NCBI RefSeq assembly: GCF_001277295.1
Contig: NZ_CP011457.1
Location: forward strand, 1 to 64,000
From: Anabaena sp. WA102
Lineage (GTDB): Bacteria; Cyanobacteriota; Cyanobacteriia; Cyanobacteriales; Nostocaceae
DNA length: 64,000 nucleotides
Direction: 5' to 3'
Below, one piece after another: positions 53,421 to 61,989 of the stretch. Position 1 is the stretch's first letter. Every line of letters begins with the position of its first letter. A program made the position numbers and the translations under genes. The notes under the pieces are model-generated. The model worked only from the letters and a program-made list of their open reading frames with translations, made no database searches and was not told the origin of the DNA.

Positions 53421-53737
53421 ATAGCAATACCCTCTTGTAACACCTTAGACAGTAAGGGACTAGCCCCCATAGCTCCCCTTTCTACCTGTGCTTCTGTGAC
53501 GACAAAGGTGGAAATAACTAGATCATATTTAAAACCTACTTCCCACGCCAAATCACTAATTTTTTCTCGGCATGATCTATCTAATTCAGTAATTTTAATA
53601 AACACATCTAAATCTGATTCTTCTGTAGCATCACCCCGCGCTCTTGAACCAAATACCCGTAAATCCAAAATGGGAATTATCGCTTCTAGTCGAGAGCGAA
53701 ACTCTGAAACAATTTTTCGATCACTATCCTGTATCAT
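53417..53737 (-). CDS. MNT nucleotidyltransferase (antitoxin)
   Basis: 106 aa with VFGSRARGDATEESDLDVFI, the GSxARGxxxxxSDxD active site of minimal nucleotidyltransferases. These add AMP to a tyrosine of the HEPN toxin. The gene is first in the pair. Confidence 0.88.
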   Translation of the reverse strand: MIQDSDRKIVSEFRSRLEAIIPILDLRVFGSRARGDATEESDLDVFIKITELDRSCREKISDLAWEVGFKYDLVISTFVVTEAQVERGAMGASPLLSKVLQEGIAI

Positions 53738-53871
53738 TTCTATTCCTCTAAAGAAAAACCAATCTTTGCTAAATGTTCCTTAATCTTTCTATTTAAATAA
53801 TAAAGCAATTCCTGTTTGTTTAGAACCGGGATTTAATTTAAGTTCTAAATCTTGAACAAATCCCTATAATT

Positions 53872-54279
53872 TCATAACTCCATCTCCCAATCCTCATATT
53901 GTAACTCTTCTATTCGGCTAAACTCTCCCACATTATGAGTCACCAAAACTAAATTATTAGCAATAGCGATTGCAGCAATTTGTAAATCATAAACTCCTAT
54001 TGGTGTTCCCTTTTTCTTCAAATCAGAACGAATATAAGCACAAACTTTTGCTGCATCTTTATCAAAACTAAGAATTCTAAACTGACTCAGAAAACGCTCT
54101 GATTTCTTGATATTACTCTCTATTTTTTGGCTACAAAAAGCTCCATAAAAAAGTTCAAATGCAACTACTGTAGACAAATTAATATTCTCAGGGCTTTGTT
54201 CTGACAATTTTTGAACAACTAACTGATTGCTATTATTAAGCAACTTGATGCAAACATTAGTATCAAGTAAATATGTCAT
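53872..54279 (-). CDS. vapC: VapC-type PIN toxin
   Basis: 135 aa. PIN acidic residues: D in YLLDTNVCIKLL, E in STVVAFELFYGAF, D in GVYDLQIAAIAIAN and N/T in LVTHNVGEFSRI. It would cut RNA in a site-specific manner. The start codon overlaps the antitoxin stop by four bases. Confidence 0.9.
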   Translation of the reverse strand: MTYLLDTNVCIKLLNNSNQLVVQKLSEQSPENINLSTVVAFELFYGAFCSQKIESNIKKSERFLSQFRILSFDKDAAKVCAYIRSDLKKKGTPIGVYDLQIAAIAIANNLVLVTHNVGEFSRIEELQYEDWEMEL

Positions 54280-54533
54280 AACAAAAAATCTCTCTCCTGC
54301 GCTTCTGCTTGATGCTCCCTAACCAGTGGTTCTCCTTCCCATCCACCAATAACTTCCTCAAAAAAACCAGGAAACCAGCCCCTATTTTCAGGCGTAATTA
54401 TAGGTGTATTTTCCGTGACATCTTCAAGAATAGATGTGATTTCTTCTTCTAAAGTCCGTTGATGACTTTGAGCAAGATATTTGAGTTTTTCAAGAACGAT
54501 AGGATTAAGCTTTTGCAAAATAACTGGAGTCAT
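54276..54533 (-). CDS. VapB-like antitoxin
   Basis: 85 aa. N-terminal ribbon-helix-helix-like stretch (VILQKLNPIVLEKLKYLAQS, HQRTLEEEITSILEDV) and an aromatic tail with GWFPGFFEEVIGG that would wrap the PIN toxin. First gene of the pair. Confidence 0.8.
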   Translation of the reverse strand: MTPVILQKLNPIVLEKLKYLAQSHQRTLEEEITSILEDVTENTPIITPENRGWFPGFFEEVIGGWEGEPLVREHQAEAQERDFLL

Positions 54534-54710
54534 AAAACCTATAAAGTAAAACCAACATTAGCTAACTATATTTTAATCTCCTCATCCAATAATTGCATCT
54601 CTCGCACTCACCTAATATCATTGCACTCATTCTGTCCTCAAAGCTCTCCTCCAATGACCAGCAACCATCTTTAATAACGTAGTAATTGATACAATCATTA
54701 TAGTTAAATG

Positions 54711-54740
54711 GAAAAAGCCGGGATAAACCCAGCCTATTTA
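54711..54740 (-). terminator. Hairpin behind the 91-aa gene
   Basis: On the minus strand AGGCTGGGTTTATCCCGGCT is followed by TTTTTCC. It ends the first gene of the boxed array. Confidence 0.6.
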
Positions 54741-54744
54741 TTAT

Positions 54745-55020
54745 TTAATTGCCATAGATATCACCTTCTGGAATGAATTCATCATCAACAGGGGAATTAC
54801 CATTAACAGTGAAAGTCTCTACTGGTTTGGATTTATCAAGCAATTTTCTGTATTCTTCTCTGACAGCTTCCCGACATTTATCTTGGAGAAGTTGAGTACA
54901 CATATCCTCGTTTTCTCCTTCTGATATTGAAGCCCAGAGTGAACAGCCTAATGTGGCACTATTAAAGTCACCCAAATTAAACTTTCTTTCGTAGCTGACT
55001 GCGATAGTTTTGACAAACAT
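54745..55020 (-). CDS. Array gene: hypothetical, 91 aa
   Basis: Product begins FVKTIAVSYERKFNLGDFNS and includes LGCSLWASISEGENEDMCTQ, suggesting a small alpha/beta protein; I associate similar proteins with plasmids and phages of cyanobacteria but know no function. The box GCTATCGC lies 42 nt upstream of the ATG (55063-55070). Last gene in transcription order of the array. Confidence 0.6.
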   Translation of the reverse strand: MFVKTIAVSYERKFNLGDFNSATLGCSLWASISEGENEDMCTQLLQDKCREAVREEYRKLLDKSKPVETFTVNGNSPVDDEFIPEGDIYGN

Positions 55021-55075
55021 TTTAACCCCTATTTTTTATTCAAAAGTAACCAAATTCATTAAGCGATAGCATTAA

Positions 55076-55372
55076 TCACTTTTTCCAGTTGTCGGGGTTT
55101 TCAGGGGATGCCAGGGTTTCTTCATATTCCGAATTAATGAATGCTAAATTAAACTGTTCTTTAGCTATTAATAATCCCAAGTTTTCAAACTTTGCATAGG
55201 CTTCTTCATCCCATATTGGTGCAGTTGCAATTGCTTCCAACAACCTTGAATTATAATCTGTCAATACCCCATGATTATCCAATAATTCAATCACCTCTAA
55301 TAACCGTTGCTTTGGTGGTTTTGGACGATCAGGTAATAATGCTTTCGGGGTAAATCCTGTTAACAGTTTCAT
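55076..55372 (-). CDS. Array gene: hypothetical, 98 aa
   Basis: From ATG 55372 (MKLLTGFTPKALLPDRPK). Proline-rich start, then helices (RLLEVIELLDNHGVLTDYNS, EEAYAKFENLGLLIAKEQFN). No known family. It has only a degenerate box (TTAATGTTGTC) about 40 nt upstream and a GGGTTGGGGTTTCCC hairpin before that. Confidence 0.55.
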   Translation of the reverse strand: MKLLTGFTPKALLPDRPKPPKQRLLEVIELLDNHGVLTDYNSRLLEAIATAPIWDEEAYAKFENLGLLIAKEQFNLAFINSEYEETLASPENPDNWKK

Positions 55373-55493
55373 TTGGTAAACTCCTAAAGAATTATATTCT
55401 AAACATGACAACATTAATAGGCTGGGAAACCCCAACCCGATTAATTACTGATAAACTTCTAAAAAGACCCAGAAATAAACCTGAATCAAATAA

Positions 55494-55859
55494 CTAGATA
55501 AAAGATGTTTTCTTATTAGCAAGTTCAATTAATTCATCTACAAATTTACATAAAGTTTCCATATCATCATTTGGAGCTTTACGAACTTGTATAAACGTTT
55601 CATCTAAATCTGGTTTATCACCATCTCCCATCAGTCCGGGGTCAAACAAGATATGAACCAATGCTACCTTAGTGTTCTTAGCCCATCTGGTAACTTGAAT
55701 TTCATAATGTCCATATAATCCATCATCATAGCGAGGGTCTTTACATATAAACATGGAACTTTCTAAAAAGTCTATAAACTTCCCATCCGGTGAAATCCAG
55801 GTTCTTTTTTCCATTTTATTAATATCAAACAGTTCTGCGTACATTTCTAATTTCTCCAT
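55494..55859 (-). CDS. Array gene: hypothetical, 121 aa
   Basis: From ATG 55859. Acidic protein with WISPDGKFIDFLESSMFICK and a C-terminal helix ETLCKFVDELIELANKK. No family recognised. The box is 21-28 nt upstream (55880-55887), directly after the terminator of the next gene. Confidence 0.55.
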   Translation of the reverse strand: MEKLEMYAELFDINKMEKRTWISPDGKFIDFLESSMFICKDPRYDDGLYGHYEIQVTRWAKNTKVALVHILFDPGLMGDGDKPDLDETFIQVRKAPNDDMETLCKFVDELIELANKKTSFI

Positions 55860-55890
55860 ATAGTCAACAGCCCCAATAAGCGATAGCATT

Positions 55891-55923
55891 AAAAAAGTCA
55901 GCAATACCCTTATGTATTGCCAA
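55891..55923 (-). terminator. Terminator between array genes
   Basis: Minus strand: GGCAATACATAAGGGTATTG then CTGACTTTTTT. Ends the 55931-56209 gene; the T run merges into the next TTAATGCTATCGC box. Confidence 0.7.
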
Positions 55924-55930
55924 CTAATTG

Positions 55931-56209
55931 TTAGAAATTGTCTGGATCATTCCAACCAGGAGGATTCAATACCAAAGTTGGTTCAAAAATAACATTTGCT
56001 CCATAATCTCTAACAAGGTCATCACAGTTTCTGAGAGATTGAATCAAACAACTGTCGAAATCTGGAGTACAAGCATTACCATCAAATATATAGAAATCAG
56101 GATGCGAGGAAAGACTAACTTCGGAAGCATATCGTTGTTCAATCCACGTAGGATGATTTTCATAAATTTCGATTTGGAATCCTTGATAATGAACTATCAT
56201 GTTATTCAT
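55931..56209 (-). CDS. Array gene: hypothetical, 92 aa
   Basis: ATG at 56209 (MNNMIVHYQGFQIEIYENHP); ATG 56200 also possible. Beta-rich N-terminus and a C-terminus with FIDSCLIQSLRNCDDL-like helix (here FDSCLIQSLRNCDDLVRDYG). No family known. Box at 56248-56255. Confidence 0.55.
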   Translation of the reverse strand: MNNMIVHYQGFQIEIYENHPTWIEQRYASEVSLSSHPDFYIFDGNACTPDFDSCLIQSLRNCDDLVRDYGANVIFEPTLVLNPPGWNDPDNF

Positions 56210-56264
56210 GGGTGTCCTCGCAATTAATAAAAAACCAACACCTCTGCGCGATAGCGTCCCCACA

Positions 56265-56297
56265 GAAAAAAAAGAGTCAGAATTACTCCTGACTCGT
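56265..56297 (-). terminator. Terminator between array genes
   Basis: Minus strand: CGAGTCAGGAGTAATTCTGA then CTCTTTTTTTT. Strong stem with U run, behind the 56305-56754 gene. Confidence 0.8.
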
Positions 56298-56304
56298 GGT
56301 AAAC

Positions 56305-56754
56305 TTAATAAGCGTTAAGCATTTGACTAACTAAACTAGGATTAAACTCAGCAAGTCTTTCTACAAAAAATGCCGACTGTTTAATCTTTTCTTCCTTGGG
56401 TAGTTTCATCAACTCCTGAATTATCAAACTGATTGCACGACGTTCAGCTTTATAATCCTCGAACTGAGAAAGCCATACCCAATTAATTCCTGAACTTGAA
56501 AAATGCTGAACAATAATATCTGTGTCGGTAACTTCTCGAAGCACGTCCCTAGTTTTGTTCTCACCTTTCTCATCTTGAAATTCCTCAGTAACTAATGTCT
56601 TAGTTTTGTAAAGAATTTCATAAACTTTTCCAAGCTCATTATCATCTTCGGAAAAGATTTTGATAAGTTCATATCCATGAGTTTCCAAAATCGCACTCAA
56701 ATATTGAAAGAATTGCTCATCTCTCTCTTTCAGTTTTTTCTTAGATTTCAACAT
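56305..56754 (-). CDS. Array gene: hypothetical, 149 aa
   Basis: From ATG 56754, whose first base coincides with the stop of the upstream gene. Charged helical N-terminus (KLKERDEQFFQYLSAILETH), centre VYEILYKTKTLVTEEFQDEK, C-terminal helix (FFVERLAEFNPSLVSQMLNA). Coupled with the 69-aa gene, sharing its box. Function unknown. Confidence 0.6.
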   Translation of the reverse strand: MLKSKKKLKERDEQFFQYLSAILETHGYELIKIFSEDDNELGKVYEILYKTKTLVTEEFQDEKGENKTRDVLREVTDTDIIVQHFSSSGINWVWLSQFEDYKAERRAISLIIQELMKLPKEEKIKQSAFFVERLAEFNPSLVSQMLNAY

Positions 56755-56963
56755 TACAAAACCTCCCCAATCATCCAAGCCTGAAAAGCAACACTAGACC
56801 AATCGGGTCTTAATATTTCAAAGAGTTCATTAGCTTTCACTGCTAACTCATTTTGTTGATGAATGATATTAATTAACTGAGAACAAACGGAGTCTAATTC
56901 CTCAAAAGTACCAATACCATCATTGATTTTGGTTTCTAATTCGTTCAGGATATTTGGGTTCAT
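56754..56963 (-). CDS. Array gene: hypothetical, 69 aa
   Basis: From ATG 56963. Helical product (LNELETKINDGIGTFEELDS, LINIIHQQNELAVKANELFE). First gene of a coupled pair. Box at 56995-57002 lies within the GC-rich arm of a preceding hairpin (GCCC...GGGC). Confidence 0.55.
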   Translation of the reverse strand: MNPNILNELETKINDGIGTFEELDSVCSQLINIIHQQNELAVKANELFEILRPDWSSVAFQAWMIGEVL

Positions 56964-57035
56964 AATTACCTTTAAAAAACACCAAAACCCTGAAGCGATA
57001 GCGCCCAAAGCAAAGAATACTCTGGGCATTTGTAT

Positions 57036-57734
57036 TTAGATAACTTCAACCCCAAATGACAGGGTTTTCACAAACTCATTAAACCGACATTCCCGGATTT
57101 TCTTTGTCCATAGTTTGCGATCGCCATCCCAATGAAACCTAGCATTACTAGCCAAACTACGAGTTTCATATTCAACCAATGCCTTCAACTCAATCATCGG
57201 TGACTGGGAAACCCTAATAGCCTGATTCACTATTTCTGGTAATATCTGTTTACGCCGATTAAAGCATTCCACCAATAACCGGACATCATCACCTGTACGG
57301 TGAACAGTGCTAATGCCAATACCCATGAATAAAGCTAAATCAGTAAGTTTGTAGCTGTCATTTTTAGCAGGATAACCCCAATCAAAATCCTTCATGGCAC
57401 ATAACCAATTGAGGTTTGTATTCAATAATTTATCTACCAGGGGTGCATCAAATTCAGCATTAAAAGCGATCGCATAATCAGCAGCATTAGCCATTTTCTT
57501 GAGCGTTCCCACAAATATTGGTGCAATCCATCCAGGAGCATTCAATGTCAACTCTGGACTAATACCATTCACAAACTCTGCGGGGTTTTCTGTCACTGGT
57601 AACACTGTGGAAATACTACAAATCGCCCCGGTTTCCCTGATATTCTCACCAACTTGATACAAAGTTCCTGCAATCTCACATACCTTTGCATCATTAATAT
57701 CTGTGGTTTCGGTGTCAATAATTAATAGTTTCAT
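57036..57734 (-). CDS. DnaQ-like 3'-5' exonuclease
   Basis: 232 aa. Exo I LLIIDTETTDINDAKVCEIA (DxE), Exo II AIAFNAEFDAPLVDKLL, Exo III region VHRTGDDVRLLVECF (HxxxxD). Thus it is a complete DEDDh-type exonuclease, trimming single-stranded DNA or RNA ends. It is the only array gene with a clear nucleic-acid enzyme fold, with its own box (57771-57778) and terminator upstream of it. Confidence 0.85.
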   Translation of the reverse strand: MKLLIIDTETTDINDAKVCEIAGTLYQVGENIRETGAICSISTVLPVTENPAEFVNGISPELTLNAPGWIAPIFVGTLKKMANAADYAIAFNAEFDAPLVDKLLNTNLNWLCAMKDFDWGYPAKNDSYKLTDLALFMGIGISTVHRTGDDVRLLVECFNRRKQILPEIVNQAIRVSQSPMIELKALVEYETRSLASNARFHWDGDRKLWTKKIRECRFNEFVKTLSFGVEVI

Positions 57735-57784
57735 TTTGTTGTCTGTTGTTTAAATAGTCACTTTTTATAGGCGATAGCACTCCT

Positions 57785-57818
57785 TAAAAAAAAGACCCAA
57801 GGTTTCCCCTGAGTCCTT
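57785..57818 (-). terminator. Terminator between array genes
   Basis: Minus strand: AAGGACTCAGGGGAAACCTT then GGGTCTTTTTTTT. Behind the DUF5895 gene. Confidence 0.75.
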
Positions 57819-57841
57819 AATTTTCCGTGAATCCTTAATGA

Positions 57842-58789
57842 CTATTGTTGACTGTCTGGTAATGCCAACTTAGTAGGTGCTGGTAACAAAGCCTTGACGG
57901 TTTCATCAAAGCCTAAGCTAGTATCATACTTTTCCAACACCGCAGACATTTTAGTTCTTGTTCCCATAAACAAAGCTGGGAAGTTTTCTTCATCGGGGTG
58001 AATGTAAGTCCCTACTTTGCAGCAGAATGACCGATTTTTACCTTCACCTTCCTTAACACCTTTAAACTCCACATCAACAACACACAATGACCGCCATCTA
58101 TCATCTTTACCACTGGGTTTCTTGTTCAGCATTCTCGCAAATGTTAATTCAGCTTGAGAGTAATACTGTTCCAAAGCTTCTCGTAAACTCCACAGCGATA
58201 CATTCTTGAATCTGATTCTAATTGGAGTTTCATGGAGAAAATTGTTGGCATTATCTAGAAACATTATTAAATGCTCTGAAACTGCACTCATCATTTTCTT
58301 GTCAATTTCTTCAGAATATTCGTCGTACCAACCAATCATTATTCCTTCTAATTCTCGGTTATCTTTCAAATCAGTTTTATATCTCAAATAGGGACGCACA
58401 TTACCCAAGATTATCATTCTAGCATTGGTAATAAATAATCCTTTCTCAACACCACCTGATAAATCCTTTTCAACTATTTCGGGAGTTCCAAACCATCCAG
58501 CTTTTGCTAAACTCTTTTCAGGAATGAATAACCCGGCTGTTTCCTCATTGATGACAATTCCATAAGGAAATCGCTTGGGTCTTACATAATTAAACTCTTC
58601 TCCCATTACCGCAGGGTCAATCTCAAATTCTGCACTAACATCTACTTCTTGATTATCAAGATTCTCGGTAACTTCATCAACTGTTTTTTCAGTATTATCA
58701 GTCATTTCATTAACTCCATTTTGAACATTATCAACAGTCATTTTATTAACTCCATTTTCAACATTGTTAGCGGTTCTTTTTCTAGTCAT
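57842..58789 (-). CDS. DUF5895-like protein
   Basis: 315 aa from ATG 58789. N-terminal tail with degenerate repeats (VENGVNKMTVDNVQNGVNEM), then a domain with RFPYGIVINEETAGLFIPEK, KAGWFGTPEIVEKDLSGGVE, GLFITNARMIILGNVRPYLR and FARMLNKKPSGKDDRWRSLC, as in DUF5895 proteins of cyanobacterial plasmids. Such proteins often sit near DNA processing genes; function unproven. Box at 58847-58854. Confidence 0.7.
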   Translation of the reverse strand: MTRKRTANNVENGVNKMTVDNVQNGVNEMTDNTEKTVDEVTENLDNQEVDVSAEFEIDPAVMGEEFNYVRPKRFPYGIVINEETAGLFIPEKSLAKAGWFGTPEIVEKDLSGGVEKGLFITNARMIILGNVRPYLRYKTDLKDNRELEGIMIGWYDEYSEEIDKKMMSAVSEHLIMFLDNANNFLHETPIRIRFKNVSLWSLREALEQYYSQAELTFARMLNKKPSGKDDRWRSLCVVDVEFKGVKEGEGKNRSFCCKVGTYIHPDEENFPALFMGTRTKMSAVLEKYDTSLGFDETVKALLPAPTKLALPDSQQ

Positions 58790-58886
58790 AATCAAAATTG
58801 AAAGACATTAACATCATTTAGTTTCATAGAAACCAACATCAAAAAGCGATAGCATTAGAGACAAGGTTTCCCCTATCTCCCAACTA

Positions 58887-59342
58887 TTACGTCAATAAAT
58901 TCACCGATGTATCCACCAAAGCATGACCACTATTATCAATCAGTGTTTTCATCCGTTCTTCGAGTCCTGGTTTTCCCCGAACTCCCGAAAATGAATAATC
59001 AAAACATTCATGTTCACCTTCAACTAAATTAAAACTAATGGTGGTGATTACTCCACATAATTCCAGTTCTGATTCAACTTGTTTTCTGTATTGTAACCAA
59101 GGATTCAAAGCATCAATAGTCCCATTATTCAGCAGTGCATAACACCAATTACTCTGCATATCAAGAAACGTTATTTGCACCCAATTCTGTGCAGGTAAAT
59201 GGGCAAATGGTTTACCATAAACTGGTTGTGATGCCCATAATATAATCATCTTCAAAGTTGCACCAATGTCACTCAATTCCTTGCCAACTTCCAGGTAAAC
59301 TTTCCCTGTTTTACGATTAAATCTATATCGTCTTAATTCCAT
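58887..59342 (-). CDS. Array gene: hypothetical, 151 aa
   Basis: MELRRYRFNRKTGKVYLEVG opens a beta-rich protein; later LPAQNWVQITFLDMQSNWCY and FDYSFSGVRGKPGLEERMKT. No family recognised. Own box (59374-59381), 32 nt before ATG 59342. Confidence 0.6.
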   Translation of the reverse strand: MELRRYRFNRKTGKVYLEVGKELSDIGATLKMIILWASQPVYGKPFAHLPAQNWVQITFLDMQSNWCYALLNNGTIDALNPWLQYRKQVESELELCGVITTISFNLVEGEHECFDYSFSGVRGKPGLEERMKTLIDNSGHALVDTSVNLLT

Positions 59343-59383
59343 TGTGTCACATTGAAATCACCAATACTACAAAGCGATAGCAT

Positions 59384-59842
59384 TCAATCGTTCAAAAACA
59401 CCGATAAATTGGGGTCTAAATACAATGTTGATTCCCGGTGTTCGTGGTATTGTCGTTTGAGATTGGTAATGCGGCGATCGCTCAATAATCTATCCCGTTG
59501 TTTCTCCAATAATTCAATCTGTCCCTGAAGGTCTTCAATCTGAGATTCAATCTCTGCAATTTGTTCAGAATTTTTATTAGCTAATTCCCCAGTAATTCGG
59601 TGAATATCCTCATCTAATCTGGCTAATTTGGTATCTTCTTTATTAGTAGAAAACTTTTTCCTGAAAACTAAAACAATTCTGCCATCTTTGTTGTTATAAA
59701 CCGCCTTGTTTTTAGCAGTTGCAACGATTTCAAGAGCTTCAGAAATAGCATCTGGCATCACCACCTCAATTTCTGCTGAGATTTTATTAACGGAATTTCG
59801 CAGACTCAATAACAAATCCAGTGCTTTATGTGATTTATTCAT
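59384..59842 (-). CDS. Array gene: coiled-coil protein, 152 aa
   Basis: N-terminal helix (NKSHKALDLLLSLRNSVNKI), then KNKAVYNNKDGRIVLVFRKK as beta hairpin and a coiled coil (about 75-125: LDEDIHRITGELANKNSEQI, AEIESQIEDLQGQIELLEKQ). No box is visible upstream; it may be read from the 59894-60097 gene. Could be a scaffold or DNA-binding helper. Confidence 0.6.
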   Translation of the reverse strand: MNKSHKALDLLLSLRNSVNKISAEIEVVMPDAISEALEIVATAKNKAVYNNKDGRIVLVFRKKFSTNKEDTKLARLDEDIHRITGELANKNSEQIAEIESQIEDLQGQIELLEKQRDRLLSDRRITNLKRQYHEHRESTLYLDPNLSVFLND

Positions 59843-59893
59843 GGTAATATTGAGAGTAAATGACCAGTGTTTTCACACCAGTCACTTTGTTTA

Positions 59894-60097
59894 CTATTGG
59901 TTGATAGATTCTTGTTCTTGTGATAGAATTGAAGTTAAGGTTTCTACATCAAAATCTAATAACCCCTTGGCACTTTGTTGAAATAGTTTGAACTTTTGCA
60001 GTGCATAATCTGAACTAACAAACCCGGTTCTTTCCAGGAATTGTTCATAATTCATTTTCCAATATGCACGGGATAAACTTTCTAGAAATTCATTCAT
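59894..60097 (-). CDS. Array gene: hypothetical, 67 aa
   Basis: Small helical protein (LESLSRAYWKMNYEQFLERT, ALQKFKLFQQSAKGLLDFDV). Box at 60129-60136. It probably leads a two-gene unit with the coiled-coil gene 51 bp downstream. Confidence 0.55.
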   Translation of the reverse strand: MNEFLESLSRAYWKMNYEQFLERTGFVSSDYALQKFKLFQQSAKGLLDFDVETLTSILSQEQESINQ

Positions 60098-60142
60098 TGG
60101 TTAATACCAAAAACAACAACACCACTAAGCGATAGCATTAAC

Positions 60143-60469
60143 TCATCTCAATCTCACTATCCTTTTATCCAGTGAATGTTGTCGAGATACCTGATTAAAT
60201 ACTTTGCGGATATCTGTAATTCTCAGATTCTTGTAACTGGTAGTCCCAATACCCAATCGTTCCCACACACCAATTTGCTGGAAATAAACGCAGAGATAAT
60301 ATCCATAATCAGGCCATATTAATATTGGACATTGAATGCCTGTATAATAAGGTTGAAACTCCCGCACGGGTTTACCTAAATCCTTGAGACTACCCTTATT
60401 GATTAGCCAGAAATCTGCGTCTGCAAAATCATTTTTGACAATCCAATTAAAACAAGACTTATTTTCCAT
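60143..60469 (-). CDS. Array gene: hypothetical, 108 aa
   Basis: Aromatic-rich product (FADADFWLINKGSLKDLGKP, PILIWPDYGYYLCVYFQQIG). Near-match box GCTATCGC with one change at 60499-60506. No family recognised. Confidence 0.55.
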   Translation of the reverse strand: MENKSCFNWIVKNDFADADFWLINKGSLKDLGKPVREFQPYYTGIQCPILIWPDYGYYLCVYFQQIGVWERLGIGTTSYKNLRITDIRKVFNQVSRQHSLDKRIVRLR

Positions 60470-60507
60470 TGCTTCCCAAAACTCAGCAGAATCGGGAAGC
60501 GATAGTG

Positions 60508-60990
60508 TTAGAATAAACTTAGTTGCTGGGGTTCAATAACTTTGATTTCTAAAGTTCGGGGATTAAATTGAATGATGAGAATATTTTTAACAGTCGCTAA
60601 ATTCACACTCAACGCTGTCCCCCCAGTCAACCGTCCATCATAAACAGCCAGACACAAATCAGAATATTTAACCATCCATTGATCACGGGCTTGCATGACA
60701 CCAGGGGCGTATTCTGGATAAAGGACAATCTTGTTGGATGCAGACTTCAGGAGTTCTTTGTATTTAACTTTCTGTTGCAGACTCCATAATCTGTCCTGAT
60801 CTTTACAAGGAATCACCGCAGTCCAATTAAGTTTTCGTTTAATTAACACCTCAGCAGCTAATTGGTCAGTTCCTAAAGCCATACCATTGAGAAACTCTGT
60901 CACCCCTCGTTTTAAAGCAATATCAATTAATTGGTTAATGGGGTCTTTAATATCATCAATGTTCCGGTGTCCAGTGAAAAACGCTTTCAT
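60508..60990 (-). CDS. SLOG/DUF1273-like protein
   Basis: 160 aa from ATG 60990. MKAFFTGHRNIDD and FLNGMALGTDQLAAEVLIKR with VIPCKDQDRLWSLQQK, later YDGRLTGGTALSVNLA, are the nucleotide-binding motifs of the DUF1273 (YpsA) branch of SLOG proteins. These bind nucleotide-like ligands and often accompany phage or plasmid DNA. Box at 61020-61027. Confidence 0.8.
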   Translation of the reverse strand: MKAFFTGHRNIDDIKDPINQLIDIALKRGVTEFLNGMALGTDQLAAEVLIKRKLNWTAVIPCKDQDRLWSLQQKVKYKELLKSASNKIVLYPEYAPGVMQARDQWMVKYSDLCLAVYDGRLTGGTALSVNLATVKNILIIQFNPRTLEIKVIEPQQLSLF

Positions 60991-61034
60991 AATGCTTGCA
61001 TAAACAACACTACAAATAAGCGATAGCAATTAAT

Positions 61035-61064
61035 AAAAGTCCCTAGATAAACTAGAGACTATTC
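61035..61064 (-). terminator. Terminator between array genes
   Basis: Minus strand: AGTCTCTAGTTTATCTAGGG then ACTTTTA. Behind the 61068-61358 gene. Confidence 0.65.
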
Positions 61065-61067
61065 AAA

Positions 61068-61358
61068 TTATTCTATGTCATGTAATTCTTGAGCTTCCTG
61101 AATAGATTTAATAGTGCTTTCCAGAAGTTTGTTAATCAATTCAATTCGTGTTTGATATGGTATCATGGGATTATCCAGGTTTTCTATTTGGAACTTCACT
61201 GCTAAAGTATTGTTAAGAGCGATCGCTAAATTATTTCGCATTTCATTATCCCGCTTTTCGTATTCCTGAACCTCTGCTAACTCCCAATCTTCTGGTTCAT
61301 ATTTTGTTACAGAAACAGGCATTCCATGAGCTTCGTATTCTTCAGTATATTGTGACAT
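61068..61358 (-). CDS. Array gene: hypothetical acidic protein, 96 aa
   Basis: Highly acidic helix-rich product (KYEPEDWELAEVQEYEKRDN, IELINKLLESTIKSIQEAQE). No family recognised. Acidic small proteins of this sort can mimic DNA, but no direct sign. Box at 61390-61397. Confidence 0.55.
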   Translation of the reverse strand: MSQYTEEYEAHGMPVSVTKYEPEDWELAEVQEYEKRDNEMRNNLAIALNNTLAVKFQIENLDNPMIPYQTRIELINKLLESTIKSIQEAQELHDIE

Positions 61359-61442
61359 AATGATATTACAAAAACATCATCGTCAACAAGCGATAGCATT
61401 AAATAACCCCAATCTTGTTAGACTGAGGTTAATAAGTACAAA

Positions 61443-61886
61443 TTAATCATCTCTGAAAGAATTAAATAACGCTTTTTCAACATCATTTCTACTTTCAATT
61501 TCACCCAATTTCGCTAATGCAGCATCTAAACTCTGATAAGTAGCACAACAATAGAGATGACGCTTTTCAAATATCCCATAATAGCCGGTGATACCTTGAG
61601 CTTTACCTGCTCTAGTGATATCTGTACACCACTTCACATAAATGCGATTACCAACAGTAGCTAATTCTCGTTTAACGAACTCCTTTTGCTTGAGTTGTTC
61701 GCCGATTTCTTTAACTTCTGTGATAACTTCTTCACGGGTCTTAGACCACCAATGACAATCTTCACTCTTCACCAAAATGTCATCAATATATATTTCATAA
61801 GCCCATGCGTCTTGACGCATAGATTCACGATAATATTGACGGAGATTGCGAATACTGCCTTGGATTTCAGGGGCTTGATAAAACAT
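61443..61886 (-). CDS. Array gene: hypothetical, 147 aa
   Basis: From ATG 61886 (MFYQAPEIQGSIRNLRQYYR). WAYEIYIDDILVKSEDCHWW and AKLGEIESRNDVEKALFNSF. Mixed alpha/beta, no known family. Box 61918-61925 of the GGGGCGCTATCGC kind. Confidence 0.55.
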   Translation of the reverse strand: MFYQAPEIQGSIRNLRQYYRESMRQDAWAYEIYIDDILVKSEDCHWWSKTREEVITEVKEIGEQLKQKEFVKRELATVGNRIYVKWCTDITRAGKAQGITGYYGIFEKRHLYCCATYQSLDAALAKLGEIESRNDVEKALFNSFRDD

Positions 61887-61989
61887 GATAAATACCAAAA
61901 AACAACGCCCCCTGTCAGCGATAGCGCCCCCACAAATTAATTTACTTAACTCCAATATATTGCTAAACTGGAGTTATTTATTTTTGTAA

